A DNA stretch of 64,000 nt from positions 12,031,219-12,095,218 of the forward strand of contig OY987251.1 in the NCBI GenBank assembly GCA_963920765.1, given 5' to 3'. The DNA is from Ulota crispa (lineage: Eukaryota; Streptophyta; Bryopsida; Orthotrichales; Orthotrichaceae). A model generated the notes under the pieces. It searched no databases, was not told the DNA's origin, and saw only the letters and a list, made by a program, of their open reading frames with translations. How positions within the stretch are numbered: position 1 is the stretch's first letter; every line of letters begins with the position of its first letter. Positions 21,881 to 33,500 of this stretch are shown here, piece by piece. Made by a program: the position numbers and the translations under genes.

Positions 21881-23742
21881 ATGTTGCCAAAAGAAAACAC
21901 AGCTTGGGATTAAATGCGATTGTAAGTAGTAAGAATTTTTTGCATATCTTAATTGCCCATCAACAACTTCCTACTTACTTCCGGAAACACCTAATTTCCT
22001 TCTTGAACTCCTTGTTATTTTGACTTACCTCTTCTCCATAAGTCCAAACAACTCCCACTCAGTTGGAATTGATTTTATTCTTAACCCTTAACCCCTAAAA
22101 TTCTTTTGTGTTTAGAGCCCAAAACTGCTTCAAAATACTAGTCCCAAAGCAAGGTCAAAATCTTCATTGAAACTTACTTTATAACAAATTCAATCATAGG
22201 ATCCTTTGGTTGACTTGCACAAGTACATTGTCCCAAAATTTTAGGATGATGTCCTCACCAATTGCAAAATCAATGTGCCTAAATTTCAAAATGTACTATT
22301 TTCTAGTCCTTCGAGATGGTGAAGTTTTGTTTTTCAAACTTCTTAGAGAAAAAATAGTATATTGAATTCCTTTTGCAATTTTGGCAACATGCTAGAAAAT
22401 GGGTTGAAGGCATATATAAAAAAAATCAACCAAAAAAAAATTGGATTCATTTTATAAAAGTTGTAAAGTGAAAGGTATTGATGAATGAAAGATATAACTA
22501 ATATGCTAATAAGTTTTGGAAGAATTTGAAAATTGTTAATCCCAATGGTGAGAATGCTCTAATAGATAATTAGTAACTTTTATTTTCATTTGAAATTTTT
22601 CAAAATTGAGAGTAAGGGTAGTTGCAGAAACACTTCACAGTTTTGTCTCAAACACCCTTAAAATTGGTAGTACTATGTAGTACTATGAGCTTTTGAAATA
22701 ACTTTTTTTATAAATAAAATAAGATATGGAAAATTTGTAAAGCACTTAAAATAGCATACTCGTGAAATTTTAGACCTAGAAATTTTTTATTCTAAAAGTT
22801 ATGCACAAAACAAAATCACCAACAAAAAGCCAATTTCTTTCTTGCTTTTTAGAAAATAGTAAAACAATTCAAAAAAATAAAGTAAAAATTGGCCATTTGA
22901 GAACCCATTAAACACATTCACATGGTACAACTGCTTTGCTGAGGAATTTCTTTGTATTTTGCCAATGAAGAGAGATAGGATGCCCACTTTGAGACAATGT
23001 AGATGCCATGGAATTTATAATTTTGCAAAACCCTTTTATGGATGCATGTAAGCATGCACCATAAACAACATCCTTGATTTATAGCCCTAGAAAAGCTTTT
23101 TTGGACCCAAAATAGTACTAAAAACCCCCAAAATGGCCAAGGTAGGCACCGATTTGGGGGCTGTTCAAAAATAGTAAAACAATATAAAAAAAAACCATAA
23201 AAAGTATAGAAGGTCTATAACTATGACATTTACCTTCCTCTAAAATTTTAGCTCAAAAGAACTTGCTGCACAAAAGTTACAAGCCAAAAAGCACTTACAA
23301 GAAGTGAAGGGGACAAAAAATAGTACAAGTGTTTCTTGCAATCACCTGTAAAAGATAACTTTATACAGTAGATATCCTCTAAATTGATATGGTTGGGACC
23401 CCAAGAACTAGATTAGTCTAAGTAAGTTATTAGTTAATTTTGTAGAAGTGTAAGTGAAATGACCTTGAGGTTAGTGCCAAAATAGCAGATAGCACCAAGG
23501 AGTATTACTACTGTTGAATTAATTGCTTTGGTTTATGACTGATGTATGGTCTGACATTGAGATTTGTGTTATACATTATATTATAGAGGATATTAGTTTA
23601 GAGGAGTTCTACTGTATGTTTTTTCTTCCCTCTTCCTATGTTCATTGCCAGCAAAATAAAACTCCTTTTAACTCTTACCTCATAATTTGGAATTGAGTGG
23701 TTCAATTTTTTTTGAAGTAGGTATCAATGTATACAATTCTAT
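21881..23742. other. Intergenic, nothing recognised
   Basis: AT-rich sequence without a supportable gene. Scattered phrases resemble the interiors of nearby MITEs, but I could not define ends. Confidence 0.4.
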
Positions 23743-23793
23743 AAATAAATAAATAAATAAATAAATTTAATATATATATATATATATATATAT
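23743..23793. repeat. Microsatellites (AAAT)n and (AT)n
   Basis: About six AAAT/AATA units are followed within 8 bases by about eleven AT dinucleotides. Confidence 0.95.
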
Positions 23794-24748
23794 TTTGCTT
23801 CCTGGTTTGACATCAAAATTGAAAAAACCTTCTAACTTTTGCATTACTTCTTGGAATGACATGAAATAAAGCTTCACAAGTAGATTATGATGAGTAGCAT
23901 CCATCCTAAAAGTTTCATGAAAAATTTCCAAGTTATGAAATCAAAAGAGCCTACCCGAGTTCTCACAAAACCCAAAGTGCACTCCTTAATCTTTCAGAGC
24001 TTAAAAGATCTCGGGAACAAAAATCGTCCCCGCTCATGCACAGGGGACATGTATCCACGGTGACCCCAGGGCTTAAAGGTCAAAATCCTCTCAGCTATTT
24101 TAAAAGCTTACTTAGTGGCCTTGAACTTTTGTAAGGAAGTTCTCTAGAAAAATACCTGGTAGTTGCCGGTGTGGTTAGTGAGACACTAAAGTGGGCTACA
24201 TAGCCCACATGGCCACCTTGAAGACCTGGGCATGTACTCATGTGCGTCAGCATGTGCCCTGCCTTTTGTTGCAGAAGCAAGCGCTGCAGCTGATTCGCTC
24301 GTCTCTATTAAGTTAAATCAATTTTTTTGGCACAAACTGAAGCCTAATCCTAACCCACTCATTTCACAGCGTTGACACTTGACACAGTCTAGCTGCTGAT
24401 TTTGTAGGGGACGACGTTTCGTTTGAATCCTACCTCACTTTTATACAAAAATGGCTGTAAAAAATGGATGAAATCTGCCAAATTCAACACGAAAGAAACA
24501 TCGAATTTACCAGTATTTTGATGGAAGTTACTAACAACAGTTGACCTATGGATTCATGTGCAAGCTTGGACAATTCTTACCGGCAAGCGTTGTAGGGTAC
24601 GGTTGCTCATGCCCCATAGTCATCCCCTCATCGGCACATTCATTGACTTTTCTGTTGGCTTTGAAGAAAATTCTGAATGTATCACCAATTTTTTTGATTT
24701 CATTAGTACGAAGTGTGAAAGGCTGCTAATAAAAAAAAGAATAAATCA

Positions 24749-24960
24749 TACTACTAAAACCACAAGGACCTCTGTAATATCACATCACGACCTCTATAAT
24801 ATCACATCACGACTTTTGTAATATCACATCTCCACTATTTGTAATATTAATACATAGATACAATTTGAACTTATTGAAATTTTCATTTTGCATTGTATCT
24901 AACATATGAAAATCCTATAAAAATTCCATTGGTGAATGCTTAGCATAGTAACCGCCAATT
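24749..24960. repeat. Dispersed repeat related to 7430-8060
   Basis: It shares CCTCTATAATATCACATC, ATAGATACAATTTGAA and CTAACATATGAAAATCCTA with the earlier copy. At the point where 7682-7765 is inserted, this copy is uninterrupted. Confidence 0.75.
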
Positions 24961-25941
24961 GCTAATACAAATTAGAAGTACAAGAAAGTTTCCAAATCTC
25001 ATTACCAAAAGAGTCCCACATGATTATTCTTATTTTTTGAGGGTCATATCATCACATGGAAGCATCAAACCACCCAATTGGTTGCTTGAAATAGGAAAAC
25101 TATATCATTTGAGAGAACATGATTCCTTGACACCTTCCCCCACACATTTATGGAACACATTTGAACACCATGTGTGTGGACCTTTGTCAAGGAAAAAGAC
25201 AAACGTCTTCTCACCAAAACACATTCAATGTTTTGCTAGGAATCTATCCCGTCAACTATTGCAATACAACAAAAATTTATAGGATTTAGAGATTAGAACT
25301 TCCTTTTGTGGTGCAATTAAAAATTGAAGCTAAGTTTCTCTTAGCAAACTTGGGGGCTAGCCTCCATCTTTCCCAAATCCCATTTTCTCTATATGCAACC
25401 CACTGGCAAAGCTCAATTTTGTCATTGACAAACAAAATAGTTTTAACGTGAGTCCCCTATTTTGTATGCATTTAAGGATTAACTTCAACACACAAATATG
25501 TTTTCCAATGCAAATTTACATCAAGGAATAATATAAATATTGCATGACACTAAGAAATTTGGAAAGTGTGATGCAAGTGGCCACGACTGAGAAAGGTCAT
25601 AATTCTATACTAATGTAAAGCCTTGCAAGGCAACAAAACAAGAGGATGCCAATATGCCATCTTAAACTTGATACAATTACTTAACTTATCATAAGGTTGC
25701 TAAAATACAAGGACAACAAGAAGATAATGTCTTTAAGAACACACTAATTAATGCCATTATTTTGTTGAAGAATGCTTCAAACTGTTAAAACCTATTCACA
25801 GGTCCTACATAGTAACTTCTAAAGGTAAGGATTGGGCAAAGGGCCCATTCTATAAAAGGAGACCACTTTAGAAAAGTGACAACTATAAATCCTAAACTTT
25901 GGTTTATATTCATTTGGTGTTTCTGTGCTAATTGTTATTAT
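24961..25941. other. Intergenic, nothing recognised
   Basis: The longest open frame (24959-25282) starts at a non-ATG codon and shows no domain. I see no gene. Confidence 0.4.
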
Positions 25942-26161
25942 CCCTTAAATGTCCCATGAGCATAGATAATAGATGATAATTGGCATTTGCTACTAGCAAA
26001 AAAAACTAATTTTGAGATCTCAAATAGCTCACTAAAATTGCATTGATCTATATTCCAGTTTCTTTATTGATCTCAAATGTAGTAAAGATGTGTATTAATG
26101 CCAAATACAAAAAAATACCTTATATTGTACTGATTGCAAAGGATGTTTAAACATTTAAAGG
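25942..26161. mobile_element. TTAA-type piggyBac-like MITE, subfamily A
   Basis: The left side is TTAT followed by CCCTTAAATGTCCC, and the right side is AACATTTAAAGG or similar followed by TTAA (26162-26165). The body (AGCTCACTAAAATTGCATTG, CTTTATTGATCTCAAATGTA) matches 32253-32484 and, inverted, 61411-61642. Confidence 0.7.
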
Positions 26162-26627
26162 TTAAGCTCAAAACTCAAACTATGTTGAGTTGGAAGAAGC
26201 CTTGCCCAAGTTGGCCTCATATGATGGACTCTACCAACTTTAATTACTGCTAGTGGAAAATTATTACTTATAAAGTTAAACTTATACTTTGATTTTGATA
26301 GGTACAAACTGTAATTTGAAGATCACAAGCTGGTGCCTAACTCAATCATTCTAGAGGAAAAATTATGAAAAAAGCCAAATATTTTTGGAGTGAATGGGGT
26401 GACAACTGCATTCTTGTCAAAAAGGAAGTAAGTCAAGTAACTAACCAGGGGAAAGCCAAACACATCCCTAAACTGTGCACTATTGCCACAATTTTAACAT
26501 TTTGAAGTTTCACATTCTGACAATTATGAATGTCAATACAGTTGTATATTTATTACATTAACAAAAATCATAGTATTTGTAATGCTATTTATGGATTGTA
26601 GTTAGAACTTTGTGAAGATGTTTGTCA

Positions 26628-26875
26628 GACAATGTTATTTTGTGAGTGTAAAACAATGAGCTTATAAGCATTGAGTCAAGATTTGTGAGCAAGAATCAAT
26701 CTTGAGCTCAAAATCAATGGGAAAACTTAAAATAGTTTTCAAGAGATGAACACATATAATGCACAATTATAAAACCCTATGTCCACATTTACAAGTGAAA
26801 TTTTATATTTTAACAAAAATCTATGCTCACCACTCACAATTCATGGGTCCTTGCTCACGATTTAGCGTCATAACT
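26628..26875 (+). repeat. Dispersed repeat, 'TTGTGAGTGTAAAA' family, copy 1
   Basis: It begins TATTTTGTGAGTGTAAAAC and ends CTCACGATTTAGCGTC, with the shared core TTTTCAAGAGATGAA and ATGCACAATTATAA. Its ends are partly complementary. Other copies are at 27370-27615 and, inverted, at 28870-29130. Confidence 0.7.
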
Positions 26876-27369
26876 TTGGCTCATGAATATTGTCAATTGA
26901 ACATAATTGACGTTTTGTGCACTTGAAAGAGGTGTCTCAATCAGGAATTGGAGCAAATGGAGTCGGCAGTCTACAGAATTTTGAATTAGATTTGAAGTCT
27001 TATACGTGAAGATCACCATACTGAACGATTTAGGAAAATTTATAAGTTCCACACATGAAATTCAATTCCCTTGCTACTTCATGATGAGTCCTACTACCAC
27101 TAAGATAGTTTGTAGTTTACAATTTCAAACAAGAACTTAGCCTGCAAAATCTTGCAATAAATAGAAACTATGCATAACACTATCTCTAAAATCTCTATAA
27201 TGATTTGATTGAGCAATTATTGAGTATTCCTAAATGTGATATTGTCCCTACATTTTGAATACCGTGTTTCAAGCCAGATTTTAGAGATGAAAATTTGGAA
27301 AAAGGCCCTCAACTAGGAACATAGCAATTGGTCATGTGACATTACAGACACACATCCTAACTTGGACAA

Positions 27370-27615
27370 CGCTACTTGTGAGTGTAAAATGGGAAGTCGT
27401 AAGTGGAGAGCCAAACTTTTGTGAGTGGGAATTGATTTGAGTTCAAACCCAATGAAATTTTTTTTTAAAGCTGCAAGTTTTTCAAGAGATGAAAGTTTAA
27501 AATGCACAATTGCAAGGCCCTATGTACATGGTTATAGATGAAATTTAATATTGTAACAAAAAATTCCAAACTCACAACTTACAACTCACAAATCCCCACT
27601 CACAATATAGCATTC
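27370..27615 (+). repeat. Dispersed repeat, 'TTGTGAGTGTAAAA' family, copy 2
   Basis: Same layout as copy 1: CTTGTGAGTGTAAAATGG, then TTTTTCAAGAGATGAAAG, then CCACTCACAATATAGC. Confidence 0.7.
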
Positions 27616-28869
27616 CCCACCTCAACTCTCAGATCTATGTTCTTGTAGCATTCTGGATTTCTAAGGTCTCCATTGAGCAACCTAGTTCCCTTCAAGAACG
27701 TGGAATTCTATCTGTTTCCCCTTTGAAATAGCAGAGAATTACAAGTATTATTGCTGGCAAAATAACATATACGATGTAAATGTTGTTTTTAACTACTTAT
27801 GGCTTTAACCAAAGTCCATGAGTGAAGCAACCGTTTTAATCTGCAAAATATTGGGAGAGGTTAGCAAAGCATTGGTAGATATATCTAAATCAAAAAATAC
27901 GTGCATAACATTGTGATATACACTTAAAACATGGAAAAATCTTCAAAGGCTTAGAGAAATGAATAGCTCAACAAATAGTCCTTAACTACTCAAATATTTC
28001 ATTTTGCAGTGTGGCCCACAGCTTTGGGCAAACTTGATCAAAATTTTCCAACTGGATCAGAATAAAAAATCTTCCTGTGATGATCCATAGCAGCAGTAAA
28101 AAGGGTTATAGTCCTACTCGATTACGCCTCCCACTGATTTTTCATGACCGTGCAAGTTATGATACATTTTCAAGGAACTGTACTACCACATGCATAGCAA
28201 GTAGCACCTAGAGTTAGAGATATTAGCCAGGTACAGTCCTATTTGACATACTATTCTCCCCCCACACTGGCAATGAGGCACATACCGTGCCTGTGGTGGA
28301 ATTTTCATTATCAGGCTTGCTTTTGAAGGCTTCTAATTTTTAGAATTCAGTTTACACTCTAAGGATTTATGTAAATCAACTAATCTCCTTATACTGTGGT
28401 GCATTGTAAACGTCAACCTTTGTAATAGACATAATTGGATAAGATCACAATCCCAATCCCTTTTTGCCCAAAATGTGTGTTATGAGCCTAGTTAAGGTCA
28501 AGTGCTTGTATATGATCAACGGTTGTTTTTCGTCAACACCCATTTTGACTAGTCAATTAAAAAGGCATCTATTTTGTGAACCAAAAACATGGGGTGGAAA
28601 AACACCCCCAAAGTTGCAACCACCAATACCAAACAACACTAGGGGAAGTAATGCAAATAGAATGCTTGTTTATGATCAATGTTTGGATATGTTAACATTT
28701 TTTTCTAGCCTAGAAGTGTTGACCTTATCCAATAAGAACCATTGTACAAGTTTTCCCATGCCCAAATTCAAATATTCTTATGCCTTCTTTTATATATTTC
28801 TAGTGAAGGTAGTTTCATGTTCAAATTCATTGGTTTGTTCTACCAAGGAATGCTATACTATGATTAGGG
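27616..28869. other. Intergenic, nothing recognised
   Basis: A 137-codon open frame at 28464-28877 has no family signal and overlaps the start of the next repeat. I did not accept it as a gene. Confidence 0.4.
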
Positions 28870-29130
28870 ATCCATGAGTTGTGAGCCATGAACAATGGGC
28901 TTGAATTTTTTGTCAAAATACTAATTTTCACCTATACTTGTGTGCATAGGAGTAGGACCCTATAATTATACATTTTAACTTTCATCTCTTGAAAAAATTA
29001 CTGTTCTTTTATTTACTCCATTGAATTTGAGCTCAAAATCAGATCTCGCTCAAAAAATCTTGACTCGTAACTCACAACTTCATGGCTCACCGTTTTACCG
29101 GTTTACGCTCACAAAATAGTGGCATCCTAT
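28870..29130 (-). repeat. Dispersed repeat, 'TTGTGAGTGTAAAA' family, copy 3 (inverted)
   Basis: Reverse complement layout of copies 1 and 2. The core appears here as CTTTCATCTCTTGAAAAAAT, with TTATACATTTTAAC before it, and the right end as ACGCTCACAAAATAGTG. Confidence 0.65.
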
Positions 29131-30011
29131 ACCTACCGGGCCTGTTAGTGTTTACCGGGTCGATGGAAGAATGCCTGAATAGACCTCAACAGCACTGCAA
29201 ACCCGGACGGTTAAGCCTAATAAGCTCACCAGCACCCCGTGAAGCGCATTCTGATGGAAAATACTGATATTGAGCCACAGGTCCTGGAGCTCACACAAAA
29301 AGCACCAAACATCCCACCTACTTCGCCTTCGAGCTTCCTCAGTCTCCCCTGCACCCATGCATCAATGCATGTGGTGGCGTTGCACAAATCTCCAAGCCCC
29401 AAGGTGCCCACTTTTTGCAACATGAGATGACCTGAAGCCCATTTTGCTCCCATATTTTTTTTGAATTTTTTCTGTGTTTGGTTTCCTTCCTCTCTCTCTC
29501 TCTTTGCATGTTTGTGGGCATTAGTTTGCTTTCTTCGTCTATGGGACCCGCCTATTGACCATCTTCCTCTTCCTTGTGCTTCAACGATACGCATTTTACG
29601 TGCACACCATAAAGGAGTTAATCCTTTCTAGTGTCTAGCTTCTCGGTTGAAGTGAAATGCAAGCGAAGGAAAGCAATCAAGTTGTGGACAGGCGGAAACA
29701 TACTAGACCGAAAAGCATCAGCAGATCTGGTAAAAGTGGTAACCTCTTGCATTCAATTGTAACGTCAATTTCGGTTGATTGGCACGGGTCAAAGTGCCAA
29801 CATTGTGAAAAGTTTTAGAAAACTAGAACTGCAGTGTAAATTTACGTTTTGCAGTGAAACGTACCGATGGTGTGCATCACTGCAACTATTACCAAATTGA
29901 CGGTAGTTGACACCAAAAAACTGGATCGTGAAACTGCAGTTTGCTTGAACGACACTAGATGTTGATTCTCTTTCACATTGTAGTTCTTCTTACTTAAAAA
30001 CTAGAAAATTA
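29131..30011. other. Intergenic, GC-richer patch without a supportable gene
   Basis: 29150-29600 has several overlapping open frames on both strands and a (CT)n tract near 29490. None carries a recognisable domain. A short plus-strand frame ending at 29430 contains KVPTF, weakly like the GDU motif, which could be chance. Confidence 0.35.
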
Positions 30012-30276
30012 AACATCTAACACCATAGTAAATTGGGAAAACGATTCATTCTGGGACTTTCCACTATTTCTGCCATTATGTAAATATTAACATATCACAA
30101 AAAAACAAGCGTGCATTTTCTTGTACAATAGTGAAATCTCATTGATTGCCTCCAAGAACTTTGATAATTATAACTTTGAGCAATAGCTATGCCTAACATA
30201 TATTGTATGGGAGATTAAGATGGAGTGCAAAATGCATGGTCCCTCAGTTTTTCCCAATTTACCTAATATGGTGTCT
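30012..30276. mobile_element. MITE of the AAATTGGGAAAA family
   Basis: The ends are ACACCATAGTAAATTGGG and CCCAATTTACCTAATATGGT, flanked by CTA on both sides, which may be a 3-bp target duplication. It lies about 300 bases upstream of the second GDU-like gene. Confidence 0.8.
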
Positions 30277-30590
30277 AATCTAATAACGATGCTCTTGGTA
30301 AACATGAGTAGGTGCAAATTTCAAGTAAGCTCTCGGAGTCATCAGCAGGCTATGGCTAAAACACCATTCACTTCATTGTTGAACCTAATTCAACCGCTTT
30401 GAAATCCATACACGACCAACATGTCGACAATCTAGTGCAGAAGGCTGTGAAAAAAATCTAGATGTGAGTGTTTTAATCTGACGTCTGCAAAAGTGCCAAT
30501 CTTGCTGTTTTAACTAGCATAACGCTTTTCTTTTTATGATGACATCCGTGAGGAGGCTAAGTTAAGTAGAGAGAGAGAGGGTGGACGGTG

Positions 30591-33500
30591 ATGGCGGGGA
30601 TTCTGGTGATGGCTGCCATTCCCACAGGGCGGAGGCTGATCAGCCGAGTGAGAGTAGTGCAGCCCAAGTGGCTCATGGCCACAGGTGCTGCCAGGATAGG
30701 CGCCCTGCGTCGAGCACCGCTTGGAGTGCGGTTTGTGAGCAGACACGAGGATGATCACGGTCACAAGCAGCACTGGAGTTATGTGGCCGTGGTGGGCGTG
30801 GCGGCGGGCGTGGTGACGCTCATCTGCTTCTACTTGTGCCTGTGGCTGGTGCGTCACCAGCGCCGCCAACGGACCCCTGCACCACGGCGGCTGCCACTGG
30901 CACCACCTGATCATCAGAATGCCGAAGAAGAAGGTAAGGCAACTCACTCAATGGAACACCATGTTTGTTATAATGAGAGAATGAGGACCTCTCAAAATAA
31001 ATATGTTAAATTGAGATTTCATAACATAAAATCTTTCAATTTTAAGTCGATTTGAGCTGAATTGAAATAAATCATGGAATTGATCATTTTTTTTTGAATT
31101 TTGGTTATTTTATCTCTCATTTCATTGGAAAACTCTCATTGTAACGAATATGGTGTTATGGATGGTTTTTGCATTTGGGCAAGTTTAGGCCAAAAGAGAT
31201 GGTAGGATGTTTGGATCACGCAATGTGGCTAGCCATGGTGAAATAAAGGTGCAAACATTAGGGCACAGATGTAAGGTTGCATCCATGTTCCAACCTACAA
31301 AAAGCAAAGAAAAAAACTTGTTTGCAGCCATGTCTTGACCGTTTCCATTTGACTTGGACAATGCAAGCGGTTTAGGGTTGGTACAATGTAACAACCATGC
31401 TTGGAATAGACATTGCTGCAAATGTCGGTAGTGCAAGACACCATCCACAATCAAACTTTTGGCCACAAAATGTCAAATAGTGGTCAATTTTGAATGTTAT
31501 TAACTTTTTTTTGAGAAAAAATTACTCCAATTTTTTCTCATAACTTTTTTTTCTAAGACATCCCTACTAAAGTTTATGCCTCTTCTTGTGTGCATATATC
31601 AAACCCCAGGTGTGCTCATATCAATTCTCATAATTAAACATGCACAAAATTTTGGTCACCTTAGTTGCAAGGCCTACTTTTTATATATGATGAGGCGGTC
31701 CAGGAAGAATCAATAGCTAGTTCAAAGCTTGCCAGTTGAAATGAGAGAAAACCGTTTGCAATATGTAAACAGTGGCTAAAAAGCTAGTTGAAAATCTAAT
31801 TTTTCAATATTTATAAAATGATATAGAGAAAATAATGAGAAAAATTCCTTGACTAATTGGTTTGGGAATTGAGAGAAATCAACCGCAAAAACATAGATGA
31901 GGCCTATTTCTTATATTTCTGAATTGTCAAGATTGTTTTTGAAATACGGCCAGTTGTCAGGCCTAGTTTTGATATTTTCCCCTTTCCTTTTACTGCAAAC
32001 TGTCTAGGAAGAGTGAGACTTACACAGGGAAATACATTGTGAGAGATGCTTTCATTGTTTCAGGGATAGGAGGATAGATAGAGGATGCAATTGAGAATGT
32101 CTGGCTAGGTTATACAATTTGATTGATATGAACCAACTTGGCATATTTAACAGATTATTCATATAATTTTGAACTTTGTCTGCAAATTAGAGGGAGAGAA
32201 ATCCCAACGTTGAGAGATATTAGGTCTTGGATGTTTTGCATGAATCTCTTATCTCTTAAAGGATTGCTCTACGTATTACATAGCAAATATGTTGCCGTAT
32301 AACTGGCATTTGCTGCCAAGAAATAGTTTTAATTTGGGATCTTGACTAGCTCACTAGAACCACATTGATCTATATTCTAACTTCTTTGTTGATCTCAAAT
32401 GTAGTAAAGGTGTGGATGCATTCCAAATACAAGAAAATACTAAATATTGTATTGGTCGCAAAGGGCTCCTTGGTCCTTGAAGGGTTAACCCCTAAAGGCC
32501 CAAGCCCTTTTTTTTGTGAAAATCATTCAAAACTGCCACTTTTAGGGGAGTGAGAAGAAATGTAATTTTTATTTTTATTTGGAAATCCAACCAAAAGATC
32601 TTGCCCTAGACTATGGGAGGTACTTATGGGAAAAAAATTAGCTCATTCTAGTTATAGAGGAGTGAGATATTGATATTTGAAGTGAAAACAAAAGTTTTTT
32701 TCCCTGTTGCCCAAAAATTTCAAAAGCTTTTGACAGCTCCTATATCAAAAAAATTGCTCTACGCAAAGTTAAGGTTTATTTTTCCCATGTAGAAGATCAA
32801 GTTAGGTAAATGTGGGAGAATTTTCAAATGAAACGAAGGTGTGGATCATACTTTATAAAATCCTGCAATGCCGTAAGGTCATGAAATTTGCATATACACT
32901 AGGCAAATTGGAGGATTTATGTAAAATTCAAAAACCCAAATTACTGTGATCCAAATGGTGAAAACCAAGGAATCTTAGTCTAATACAACTTGCAAAAAAG
33001 AAAGTCAAAAAATAAATACACAAAGAGCTCAAAAAAGTAAAGCAACAAGTTTTATAAGGGGGAAAAGGAATGGAGGTTTGGGAGTCCCATACCTACCCTC
33101 AAACTAAAACTTCTCATAACTTTCATCTTGTTTATCAAAATTGAATGATTCAAAGCTTCCTAAATACATAAAAATTTAAAGAACCAATTTCAAAAAAAAA
33201 AAAATTGCTACCCAATTCTCCCTTGTTTTTCAATTATTCATGCATAACTTCTTCAATAATTGTTAGAATGAAGGAAAAATTAGATTCCCACACAGATCTT
33301 ATCATTCCCCATCTTCAATAAAAGTTTCAGAAAATCACGCAAAGTAGTTCAACCATAGGTACCTGCCCAAAATCCCATTTGTCCCCCAAGGGGACAATGG
33401 GCGTATAGGGGTTAATGTTTTGCATGGATTAATTTTTTTGGACTTTGTATAGCGTAGAATTAGTTAAATCAGTTTTGGAGGCATAGATTGAGCAGAGACA

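Noticed and set aside
28464-28877. 137-codon plus-strand frame
   Set aside because: No family signal, no splice partners, and its end overlaps a dispersed repeat.
29150-29600. Overlapping frames in a GC-richer patch, one containing KVPTF
   Set aside because: Considered as a GDU relic, but the VMAGE core and a membrane helix are absent, so chance is as likely.
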